Shown here: piece by piece, positions 40,332-47,871 of the stretch
Layout of the letters: each line of letters opens with the position of its first letter
How positions within the stretch are numbered: the first letter of the stretch is position 1
DNA from: an uncultured Verrucomicrobiota bacterium
Lineage (GTDB): Bacteria; Verrucomicrobiota; Verrucomicrobiia; Palsa-1439
Reading direction: 5' to 3'
Length of the DNA: 47,871 nucleotides
NCBI GenBank assembly: GCA_903825435.1
Contig: CAIKAP010000186.1
Span: 1-47,871, forward strand
Program-made: the position numbers and the translations under genes
The notes under the pieces: generated by a model
Database searches by the model: none
Told to the model about the DNA's origin: nothing
Seen by the model: only the letters and a program-made list of their open reading frames with translations

Positions 40332-40753
40332 GGAATCGAATAGTCCGAAATAACGGTATAGTAGTAGTACTGCGCGTATTTGCTATGGCAACTCCACACT
40401 AAGGCGTAATACTTCCTGCTATTGCTCGTAATCATGTCAGGCTGTATCTGTACTTTGAAGTAGTAATCCGAGTACACCCTCACGCCGTTTATGTCGTACC
40501 ATCGTTCGTTGGTAGCACCCGAAGTATTATTCACAGCACTCGGATTGGCGCGAATTTCGGTAAACCGTCTCTCCACGAGCAGGGCAGCCATGGTATGTTC
40601 TAGAGCTTGGCTGGCATTTTGTGCTGTGTTGGTTAGCAGGGCGAGTATTCCCATCAAACCAATAAAACAAACCGTAACAGCGATCAAGACTTCCGCCAGT
40701 GTGAACCCAGCGCAATGACCGCGCCTGAATTTGGAGAGAGATTGTGGTTTCAC
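40328..40753 (-). CDS. GspI/PilV-like prepilin
   Basis: GFTLAEVLIAVTVCFIGLMGILALLTNTAQNASQALEHTMAALLVERR. Confidence 0.85.
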   Translation of the reverse strand: MKPQSLSKFRRGHCAGFTLAEVLIAVTVCFIGLMGILALLTNTAQNASQALEHTMAALLVERRFTEIRANPSAVNNTSGATNERWYDINGVRVYSDYYFKVQIQPDMITSNSRKYYALVWSCHSKYAQYYYYTVISDYSIP

Positions 40754-41379
40754 GGGCGGAGAATCTGAATGCGGCCGACAAGAGCCTTGTAAACAATGTC
40801 GACCCGGTTGCTGTTTAACACGTAGGCTGGCGTGCCATCAGATCGGCGGGTACCCTCATAGATACTTAGGGTGCCAGCGTTACTACCACCGCCCGTTGGA
40901 CTGGTCGCCGCACCGGTGGGTTTGAACTCGATATAGGCAACGGTCCGGGTGCCAAAGCCAAAGTCCATATCCGTACTGTTTAGGCTTGACGCATCATTCA
41001 ATGAACCATTCGTCACACTGCTGTTACCAAAAAGGGCGCCAAGTGGGAGGCTTTCCCAGTTTCCAACTTGGCACCAGCATTCCGGATCGGTTATCATATT
41101 GGTGCGGGCGATGACAGTGTAGGTGCCGTATTGCTTGGAAAGGTTTAGGTCCTGTGTGGTTCCGTCGTAATAGAAAACGACTCGGGTATTGGTGTGTCGG
41201 TTGATGGCGTACTGTCGAGCCAGGTTGAGTGTATTGTAAACAGCCCGGCTACCGGAGGAGACGGCAGTGGCGCGAAAACTCGACAATGCGGGAAGTCCGA
41301 GTGCCAGCAATATGCCTATCAACAGAACGACAGATAGCAACTCAAGTAGAGTAAATGCATTTTGACATCGGGGGGGCAT
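40750..41379 (-). CDS. GspH/FimT-like prepilin
   Basis: FTLLELLSVVLLIGILLALGLPALSSFRATAVSSGSRAVYNTLNLARQYAINR. Confidence 0.85.
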   Translation of the reverse strand: MPPRCQNAFTLLELLSVVLLIGILLALGLPALSSFRATAVSSGSRAVYNTLNLARQYAINRHTNTRVVFYYDGTTQDLNLSKQYGTYTVIARTNMITDPECWCQVGNWESLPLGALFGNSSVTNGSLNDASSLNSTDMDFGFGTRTVAYIEFKPTGAATSPTGGGSNAGTLSIYEGTRRSDGTPAYVLNSNRVDIVYKALVGRIQILRP

Positions 41380-41389
41380 AGCGCGCCTC

Positions 41390-41920
41390 TCACCAACTCG
41401 TACAAACCGAATCAAGGTCATTCGCCGTATCCTTGCTAGTGCCACACGTGCCACCCGCAGGCCCAAATGACCACACCCAAACATTGCGAGATGCATAGCT
41501 TGTTACGCCAGCAAAGGGATACCCAACGCCACCGCCACCCGCATTGGCACCACTGAAATCACCGTCGCATCGGAACCGATACGGCTGCCTCCAAGGATCA
41601 AGATAGTTCCCGGTACTGTCAACACTTCCCTTCCTAGTTGAAAAATCGTAAAAGTTTATGCTCCGGGTATTCAGAAATGTATTTGTCGCAATGTTATAAC
41701 AATTCTGGTTGTTGGTAGGCCAATACCCAAACTCCGTGTAAAATGCTTGGAAAGCTGCTGATAAGTTACGCGCCTCGGCTGTTGCCTTTGCTTTCTGAGC
41801 CGAACGGATCGCGGAACTGATAGCAGGAAACAAAAGCCCAGCGAGAACACCTATGATACTGATTACTACGAGTATTTCAATCAATGTGAATGCGCGCTGT
41901 TTTCGGAAATCTCTTTTCAT
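41390..41920 (-). CDS. GspG-like prepilin
   Basis: [58 protein letters not shown]. Confidence 0.88.
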   Translation of the reverse strand: MKRDFRKQRAFTLIEILVVISIIGVLAGLLFPAISSAIRSAQKAKATAEARNLSAAFQAFYTEFGYWPTNNQNCYNIATNTFLNTRSINFYDFSTRKGSVDSTGNYLDPWRQPYRFRCDGDFSGANAGGGGVGYPFAGVTSYASRNVWVWSFGPAGGTCGTSKDTANDLDSVCTSW

Positions 41921-41942
41921 GGCAGTTGCTCCTTGCATTGAT

Positions 41943-42488
41943 CTATTGCGTCCAGTTGCGATATACCACACTATTGTCCACGCCGATAACCCACAAATCA
42001 TACCCGCCTAGGTTATGGGTGCCAGGGCAAACATATTGGTATTCATTGCCAGCAGGATTGGCGAGTGGATTACTACCGTTGATCCAGCCGGCTTGAACAG
42101 TGCCACCTGCTGAGTCCACATAATGTTCAGCACCATCGGGACCGTGATTGTAATCCCATCCCTGCAAATAGCCTCCACCGAAGCCATCAGCATCGAGAAA
42201 CCTCCCTAAGAGATGGATTCCTTGCCTGCTACCGGCCCATTCTTTATCAGCGCCTGTACCGGCTGCATATGGACTCGCCAAGTTGGTCGGTGGATAATAC
42301 CCATTGTTAGACTTATACGCTTCGATGGCCAATTGGAGAGCCGCAAACTGTGCTTGGCATTTACCCTCAAGGGCTTTCCTTTGCATATACCGGGCACTAC
42401 TAAAAATCATCGAGACTAAGATTATGATGATAAAAACCACCGCCAGCAACTCAAGTAACGTAAACCCTTTGTTTTTAGTCGTCTTCAT
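41943..42488 (-). CDS. GspG/GspH-like prepilin
   Basis: GFTLLELLAVVFIIIILVSMIFSSARYMQRKALEGKCQAQFAALQLAIEAYKSNNGYYPP. Confidence 0.88.
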   Translation of the reverse strand: MKTTKNKGFTLLELLAVVFIIIILVSMIFSSARYMQRKALEGKCQAQFAALQLAIEAYKSNNGYYPPTNLASPYAAGTGADKEWAGSRQGIHLLGRFLDADGFGGGYLQGWDYNHGPDGAEHYVDSAGGTVQAGWINGSNPLANPAGNEYQYVCPGTHNLGGYDLWVIGVDNSVVYRNWTQ

Positions 42489-42766
42489 CTCTCTCCTCTC
42501 GAACGTAGCTCAGTTTCAAGCTTCTCGCTGAGCCACTGTTTCATCATGCTCTGATAATTCAAATATCGCGACCGCGCCAGCCGTTTGATTCGCGCCAACA
42601 TCCGTGGGTCAAAACGTAATGTGATCGTCGTTGACTCGCTCTGGTCAGGACCCGCCACCGATTGTTGCATCAACTTCGCATCCAGCCGGTGCGACAGCCA
42701 GAAGTCGGCCTCGTCACTCTCCGACTCGAAGAACGGTATGTTCTCCCATTTCATCACGAGATCCAT
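42485..42766 (-). CDS. CopG/BrnA-type ribbon-helix-helix antitoxin
   Basis: MKWENIPFFESESDEADFWLSHRLD... STTITLRFDPRMLARIKRLARSRYLNYQSMMKQWLSEKLE; overlaps toxin gene upstream and pseudopilin downstream. Confidence 0.8.
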   Translation of the reverse strand: MDLVMKWENIPFFESESDEADFWLSHRLDAKLMQQSVAGPDQSESTTITLRFDPRMLARIKRLARSRYLNYQSMMKQWLSEKLETELRSRGER

Positions 42767-43038
42767 TCCGATACCTTCCTCTCGTAAAAGTAGCACTCCT
42801 CCTGCGTCATCTCCCTTGCTGCAAAGACGCGTATCTGTTTGCCATCCGACCGATACACACTGAAAACTCCTCGTCCCGACAAAGTCTTCCCCAAGCAAAA
42901 CGTTCGCGATTCCTTTGCAAACCGAGGCGAATCAGGGAAAAGACGGATCCCGTGAGGATCCTCAAAAGACTCTTCAATCTCGCGAGTCGTCGGTCCTTCT
43001 TTCGTATCGAATGGCTGCTCTGACCAGTCAAAGTCCAT
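42754..43038 (-). CDS. BrnT-family toxin
   Basis: FDWSEQ... REIEESFEDPHGIRLFPDSPRFAKESRTFCLGKTLSGRGVFSVYRSDGKQIRVFAAREMTQEECYFYE; start may alternatively be 43047. Confidence 0.82.
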   Translation of the reverse strand: MDFDWSEQPFDTKEGPTTREIEESFEDPHGIRLFPDSPRFAKESRTFCLGKTLSGRGVFSVYRSDGKQIRVFAAREMTQEECYFYERKVSEWIS

Positions 43039-43056
43039 ATCCTCCATCCACACAAT

Positions 43057-43086
43057 GTATCTACATCGTACATACCAACATGTCAA
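43057..43086 (-). promoter_or_regulatory. Sigma70-like promoter with overlapping inverted-repeat operator candidate for the TA-pseudopilin operon
   Basis: Minus strand TTGACA (43086-43081), 17-nt spacer, TAGATA (43063-43058); inverted repeat GTATGTAC-GAT-GTAGATAC (43075-43057, 7/8 match) covers spacer and -10. Confidence 0.6.
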
Positions 43087-43207
43087 GCGCTACTTCTCAT
43101 TTTTTTAGAAAAACATCCGTTCGCCATGGCATCACATGCCAAATCATGGTTTGGAGAGAACTGGAGTTCTTGACTCGCTGTGTTGCCTAGGTAGAATCCG
43201 CAACATC

Positions 43208-43447
43208 ATGAACCTACTCATCATGCTTATCGCCCCCACCGCACTGCTGCAAGCCCTCGGCAACATGGTCATCTTCGCCGCCGTCGGCGTCGGCGTCGCG
43301 ATCCTGGGTTATAAAATATTCGACAAATGCACGCCCGGCGACCTGAACAAGGAGATCGTCGAGAACAAGAACATCGCCGCCGCCATCGTCGCCGGGGCAC
43401 TCATCCTCGGCGTGTGCATCATCGTTGCCGTGGCGATGATCGGTTGA
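43208..43447 (+). CDS. DUF350 membrane protein (YjfL-like)
   Basis: MNLLIMLIAPTALLQALGNMVIFAAVGVGVAILGYKIFDKCTPGDLNKEIVENKNIAAAIVAGALILGVCIIV. Confidence 0.88.
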   Translation: MNLLIMLIAPTALLQALGNMVIFAAVGVGVAILGYKIFDKCTPGDLNKEIVENKNIAAAIVAGALILGVCIIVAVAMIG

Positions 43448-43451
43448 ACCG

Positions 43452-43835
43452 GTGAAACGCAGCCGCCGCGTCAAGCTCGTGCTCCTCAGCAGCCTGTCGG
43501 CAGGCGCGCTGAGCAGCTGCGGTCCGTCAGCGGGCGGACCGCCCGCCATCAGCACCGGCGCTGTTTACACCAACAACTTCCATGTCCCCGGCGCCGGTTA
43601 CTATCATGCACCGTTCCGTCGGTGGTACGTGCTGCCATACAATTATTTTGATCCGCAGACGAAGCGGTACTACTACGGCGGACAATGGGCACTGGAACCG
43701 CACCAAACCATCACCAACATCTCCGCACCGACGGCGGATGCGGTGAACTGGGTCGCCGCCACACGCACCGACGTGCAACGCGGCGGGTTCGGCAGCAGTT
43801 CCCGCGGCTACAGCAGCCATTTCATCGGGTCCTGA
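43452..43835 (+). CDS. Small putative lipoprotein
   Basis: Lipobox-like LSAGALSSCGPSAGG; Y/G-rich (YYHAPFRRWYVLPYNYFDPQTKRYYYGG); TGATG overlap with downstream gene. Confidence 0.75.
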   Translation: MKRSRRVKLVLLSSLSAGALSSCGPSAGGPPAISTGAVYTNNFHVPGAGYYHAPFRRWYVLPYNYFDPQTKRYYYGGQWALEPHQTITNISAPTADAVNWVAATRTDVQRGGFGSSSRGYSSHFIGS

Positions 43836-44956
43836 TGCAACGCCACCATTGCGAACCGCGTCCCGCTTGGCGGGAGAAAGTCGAGGAGATCGGCCTCACC
43901 TTTCACTCACACGAACACGGGCCGTACTGGGACGAGTCCGCCTGTTACGAACTTACCGCCGCCGAGGTGGACACGCTCGAAGCCGCCGCCCACAAACTCC
44001 ACTACCTCTGCATCGAAGCCGCCGAGGCCGTCATCCGAAACAACTGGTGGCAACGCCTCGGCATCCCGGAAATCGCCGCGCCCGCGATCCTCCGCTCGTG
44101 GGAGCGCGACGACTTCAGCCTCTACGGCCGGTTCGACCTCAGCTACGACGGCCAATCGCCGCCGAAGCTCCTCGAATACAACGCCGACACGCCGACTGCG
44201 CTTATCGAGGCAGCCGTCGCGCAATGGTTCTGGCTCCAGGACACGCGCCCCGGCGCCGACCAGTTCAACTCGCTCCACGAACGGCTCATCGAAGCGTGGC
44301 GCCGCTGGGCCGGGCAGACGATTCATTTCAGCAGCATCAAGGAACACGACGAGGACCAGCAGACCGTGCTCTACCTTCGCGACACCTGCGAACAAGCCGG
44401 CGTGAAAACCAAGCCCGTCTTCATCGAGGACATCGGGTGGGATCAACGGCAGAGTTGCTTCGTTGACCTCGACAACGAACGCATCACGCATTGCTTCAAG
44501 CTCTACCCGTGGGAATGGTTCTGGCACGAGGAGTTCGGGCCGCATCTCGCGCGCGAGCCGGTCCAGTTTATCGAGCCGACCTGGAAAATGCTCCTCAGCA
44601 ACAAAGGTCTCCTGCCGGTTCTCTGGGAACTTTTCCCGGACCATCCGAATCTCCTGCCGACATACGAAGACGCCGCGCCGCTCGGTCCCCGCTACGTCCG
44701 CAAACCGAAACTCAGTCGCGAAGGCGCCAACGTCGCCTGGTTCGAAGGCGGCGTCGCCGTCGAGGAAACCGGCGGCGATTACGGCGAGGAAGGCCACGTC
44801 TTCCAGGCGACGGCGTCGTTGCCCGAGTTCGACGGCAATCGCCCGATTTGCGGCGTCTGGATCGTTGACCACGAGCCGGCCGGTCTGGGCATTCGCGAAG
44901 ACACCCGCCGCATCACCGGCAACCTCAGCCGGTTCGTCCCGCACTTTTTCCCATGA
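43835..44956 (+). CDS. Glutathionylspermidine synthase-like ATP-grasp protein (YjfC/YgiC family)
   Basis: FDLSYDGQSPPKLLEYNADTPTALIEAAVAQWFWL; PTWKMLLSNKGLLPVLWELFPDHPNLLPTY; VRKPKLSREGANV; GVWIVDHEPAGLGIRED. Confidence 0.93.
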   Translation: MQRHHCEPRPAWREKVEEIGLTFHSHEHGPYWDESACYELTAAEVDTLEAAAHKLHYLCIEAAEAVIRNNWWQRLGIPEIAAPAILRSWERDDFSLYGRFDLSYDGQSPPKLLEYNADTPTALIEAAVAQWFWLQDTRPGADQFNSLHERLIEAWRRWAGQTIHFSSIKEHDEDQQTVLYLRDTCEQAGVKTKPVFIEDIGWDQRQSCFVDLDNERITHCFKLYPWEWFWHEEFGPHLAREPVQFIEPTWKMLLSNKGLLPVLWELFPDHPNLLPTYEDAAPLGPRYVRKPKLSREGANVAWFEGGVAVEETGGDYGEEGHVFQATASLPEFDGNRPICGVWIVDHEPAGLGIREDTRRITGNLSRFVPHFFP

Positions 44957-46095
44957 GCGACTACACCAATCCAACCGCGTTGCAGGTCGGCATGTCCGGC
45001 AAACTCTGCGGCCTGAACTACCGCGTTGTCGGCCGCGTCGTCCTCGGCATGACGGAAGATGGCGAGACCTACTACTGGAACGAGTACAACCTTGTGGACG
45101 ACTCCGGCCAATCCGCCACGCTCGTCTTCGAGGAGGTGGAGGAAGGCCCCGAATGGAAGCTGTTCATCCTGTTTGACCCGGTCGAACCGATGACTGCCAC
45201 CGAAGCGGCGCGCAAAAAAGTCGGCGACAAGGTGAACCTCAACGGCTCGCTGGTGAAGATCACTCTCGTCAGCCAATCCCGCGTCTATCACATCGAGGGA
45301 CAAGCGCCCGAAGGCGTCGAGGTCGGCGACATTGCCAGCTACTTCAACGCCGACACCGGCGTCGAGATGCAGGTCGCGAGCTGGACCGGCGACGAGATCG
45401 AGTTCTACCGCGGCATCAACGTACCCGTGGACGATGTCGCCTCCGGTTTCAACCTGCCGACGGAGAAACTGACCGGCGGCGGCCCTGCCGTTGAGGAAAC
45501 CGAAAGCTCATCGGGAAGTTCATGGCCGGTATTGCCGAGACTGATCGCCGTGGGAGTGGCCACGCTGATCAGTTTCGTCACCTACTCGTCATGGCGAAGC
45601 CCGCGTCTGACCGGTGGCGCGCCGAAGAAACCGTCAACACGCACCTCACCGTTGCCAACCGGCGCTTCCGGCACTCTCGCCACTAAGCACACCACCATCG
45701 CGGAACACGTCGTCGTCGAGATCGCCAAGGTCGGCGCGTTGTACGACTGGCACGAGTACCGTCTTCGCGACGATACCGGTGAATCGGCGCTGCTCATCTG
45801 CGGCCTGACCGGCGACGCCGCGCAATGGCACCTGTTCCGCAGTGCGCAACCGTTCACGTCGTTGACGCCTCCGCAAGCCGCCGCCCTGCGCGTTCGTGAA
45901 ACGCTGATAATTGGCGAGCGCACACTGCGAATCGAGACGTTGTTCCAAGCGCGCCGCCTCGATGGCGCCGTGTCGTTTGGTTTTCTCGCCCGCGCCGGCA
46001 ACGACTGGGGCGTCGTTCGCTGGACGCAGAACGAGATCGAGTTCTACCTCGGCACTCCGTTACCGGAGAAGGAAGTCCTCGCCGCCTTCAAGTAA
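44953..46095 (+). CDS. DUF4178 protein with two DUF4178-like repeats separated by a TM segment
   Basis: YYWNEYNLVDDSGQSATLVFE...WTGDEIEFYRG and YDWHEYRLRDDTGESALLICG...WTQNEIEFYLG flanking PRLIAVGVATLISFVTYSSW. Confidence 0.85.
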   Translation: MSDYTNPTALQVGMSGKLCGLNYRVVGRVVLGMTEDGETYYWNEYNLVDDSGQSATLVFEEVEEGPEWKLFILFDPVEPMTATEAARKKVGDKVNLNGSLVKITLVSQSRVYHIEGQAPEGVEVGDIASYFNADTGVEMQVASWTGDEIEFYRGINVPVDDVASGFNLPTEKLTGGGPAVEETESSSGSSWPVLPRLIAVGVATLISFVTYSSWRSPRLTGGAPKKPSTRTSPLPTGASGTLATKHTTIAEHVVVEIAKVGALYDWHEYRLRDDTGESALLICGLTGDAAQWHLFRSAQPFTSLTPPQAAALRVRETLIIGERTLRIETLFQARRLDGAVSFGFLARAGNDWGVVRWTQNEIEFYLGTPLPEKEVLAAFK

Positions 46096-46199
46096 GTTAC
46101 AGGACAAGGAAGAACCTCAACGACCTAAGCATCTTTCTGCGCGCCAAGTAGAAGAAGTTCAGGGACACGATATAGTAGGTAAAAGAACAGAGGCTCGTT

Positions 46200-46586
46200 T
46201 TAGTACGATCCCCAGTCAATTCCCACACCGTCCAACGCGCTCTTGGTCGCGTCAGAAACCCTGAATTGATTTGTGCCGACAGTGCCGATGACGAATGAAT
46301 TGCCGAGTGAATCAATGGACCTCCAAGGCACTTTTAGGTAGGTTGCAATTGCAGATTCATTACCAGCAACTGTATCTCCATCTTTTTTTCCGTTTTCTAG
46401 CGCCCACTGATTGATCGCATTGTCCTGTACCCGCGCATCGTTGACGATACGACGGCCTTGGGACACCTTGCGCGATTTCACGAATGTCGGCATTGCCAAG
46501 ACAGCCAGCAGCCCAATAATGGCTACAATGATCATGATTTCTAACAGCGTAAAAGCTGCAGCTTTGTCGGTGGTTTTGCATTTCAT
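46200..46586 (-). CDS. Small GspG-like pseudopilin
   Basis: FTLLEIMIIVAIIGLLAVLAMPTFVKSRKVSQGRRIVNDARVQDNAINQWALE. Confidence 0.92.
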   Translation of the reverse strand: MKCKTTDKAAAFTLLEIMIIVAIIGLLAVLAMPTFVKSRKVSQGRRIVNDARVQDNAINQWALENGKKDGDTVAGNESAIATYLKVPWRSIDSLGNSFVIGTVGTNQFRVSDATKSALDGVGIDWGSY

Positions 46587-46677
46587 GTTGTCTGGTTCCT
46601 CCAGCCAAATGTATCTCTTGCCCATGCCGTCGTCTCGACCTGAACTCTCTAGCCAGTTGCACTACGGCATCTTCCAG

Positions 46678-46725
46678 AAAAAAGCAACCCTGCAACAGCC
46701 ATATTACAGACCGCTGCAGGGATGC
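46678..46725 (-). terminator. Rho-independent terminator downstream of the 46734-47111 pseudopilin
   Basis: Minus strand GCATCCCTGCA...TGCAGGGTTGC stem (10/11 pairs) followed directly by TTTTTT. Confidence 0.8.
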
Positions 46726-46733
46726 AATGTTGG

Positions 46734-47111
46734 TTAGAACTGACCCCAGTCAATTCCTACGCCATCCAACGAACTCTTGGTCGTGGTGGCGATCTTCATC
46801 TGGTTGGAGCCAACCGTGCTGATTGTGAACGAATTACCCAGCAGGTCAGTATCTTTCCATTCGCCCTTCAGATAGGTAGCGGCCTCTGACGTTGTGACGG
46901 TGTCGCCGTCCTTCTTGTGTTTCTCTAGTGCCCATTGATCAATGGCTGAGTCCATCTGACGCGCATCATTCAGGATACGACGGCCTTGCGATTGTTTACG
47001 AGCTTTCACGAAGCCCGGAATCGCCAACGCTGCCAGCAACCCAATGATAGCCACCACGATCATGATTTCCACCAGAGTGAATGCTTGGTTTTTTCGGGTG
47101 TCTCTCATCAC
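46734..47111 (-). CDS. Small GspG-like pseudopilin (tandem paralog)
   Basis: FTLVEIMIVVAIIGLLAALAIPGFVKARKQSQGRRILNDARQMDSAIDQWALE; aligns along its length with the 46200-46586 product. Confidence 0.93.
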   Translation of the reverse strand: MMRDTRKNQAFTLVEIMIVVAIIGLLAALAIPGFVKARKQSQGRRILNDARQMDSAIDQWALEKHKKDGDTVTTSEAATYLKGEWKDTDLLGNSFTISTVGSNQMKIATTTKSSLDGVGIDWGQF

Positions 47112-47282
47112 TGTGTCACTCCTTTCTTTGGTTGGTTAGTGTAACGTTAACTACTGTAACAGATACTGTGCCAGCGACAAGATATATCAATTACTGTGGT
47201 TTTGACTATCTTTAAGACTGAAATAGAAGTTTCTTTGCAAAAACGCGACAGCGCGATGACGCCTAGATGCAAAAGAGAAAAT

Positions 47283-47360
<78 letters not shown>

Positions 47361-47461
47361 CCATAAGCAAAATCCACTTTTTGAGACTTCAGACTTGCCA
47401 TCTGGCACTGCTTTTATATACCGACTCAAATGAAACGCAGCCAAAACGAGCACAAAGGCCC

Positions 47462-47740
47462 GTGGCAAAAAACTCCATACGCCAACTTGATTTGGCACGT
47501 TCCATCTCGCGCACATATTTCGCTCGAATTCGCATCAAAGGCAAGCTCATTGTGAAGTCGTTGAAGACGGACTCCATCGCCGTCGCCAAGCTCCGTTTGG
47601 CGGATTTGGAGAAGGACGAGCGACAGGCGGCTGAACATCGCGATGTTCGTGGCCACGGGGAAAATGACGTTTGGCGATTGTCTGGATCTGTATCAGCAAC
47701 GGCTTCAGGCTGATCCAAAATTCAAACCCAAAAGACGTTC
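47462..47740 (+). pseudogene. Decayed phage-type integrase / tyrosine recombinase N-terminal region
   Basis: YFARIRIKGKLIVKSLKTDSIAVAKLRLADLEKDERQAAEH then, after a +1-type frame change near 47640, AMFVATGKMTFGDCLDLYQQRLQADPKFKPK; similarity lost afterwards. Confidence 0.65.
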
Positions 47741-47871
47741 TTGCAAAACTTCTTTTAGTGGATGGCGATTGGAGTGGAGATGGCGAGCCGAAGGTGTGAA
47801 AACAGTTTTTCCAGAGGCCCTTCGGCTTACTTTTACGATGGGCGACCATGCTCCGCCCTTGGCGTCGGCCC

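Noticed and set aside
43136-43207. N-terminal extension MPNHGLERTGVLDSLCCLGRIRNI of the DUF350 ORF
   Set aside because: Not part of the DUF350 fold; the ATG at 43208 is the better start and the upstream stretch is probably intergenic.
43907-44974. 355-aa minus-strand ORF
   Set aside because: Antisense to the ATP-grasp gene; composition is a mirror of GC-rich codon positions.

Overview
The window reads as chromosomal DNA from a high-GC, probably Verrucomicrobiota-like bacterium; this assignment is inferred from protein style and the number of pseudopilins, not from a database search. From left to right it contains: (1) a minus-strand complex I operon, nuoA-B-C-D-(EF fusion)-G-H-I-J-K, with nuoK cut by the window edge; (2) a tightly overlapping unit of membrane protein, pseudopilin, ABC ATPase and ABC permease; (3) a UvrD-type helicase, hisA and hisH, with a decayed S23/four-helix-bundle ORF and palindromic repeats wedged between the two his genes; (4) a small accessory scar with an IS5-like transposase remnant, an orphan reading frame and an HNH-like protein; (5) a housekeeping block (YugP-type Zn-peptidase, tsaD, S41 protease, phosphohexomutase, uppP, TPR proteins, ubiX, hemL, EEP phosphatase, ppnP); (6) a 9 x 21-bp in-frame heptapeptide repeat followed by a short ORF; (7) an ABC transporter/LolA-like operon, recN, a GT9 glycosyltransferase, miaB and folE; (8) a six-gene type II secretion/type IV pilin-like pseudopilin operon that appears to start with a BrnT/BrnA-like toxin-antitoxin pair, whose antitoxin stop overlaps the first pseudopilin start; (9) a four-gene DUF350 / small lipoprotein / glutathionylspermidine-synthase-like ATP-grasp / duplicated DUF4178 operon; (10) two tandem small pseudopilins, tRNA-Pro(GGG) and a decayed tyrosine-recombinase gene. 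The most interesting candidates are the toxin-antitoxin-pseudopilin operon, the DUF350/ATP-grasp/DUF4178 module, the ABC-pseudopilin operon and the 21-bp heptapeptide repeat locus.
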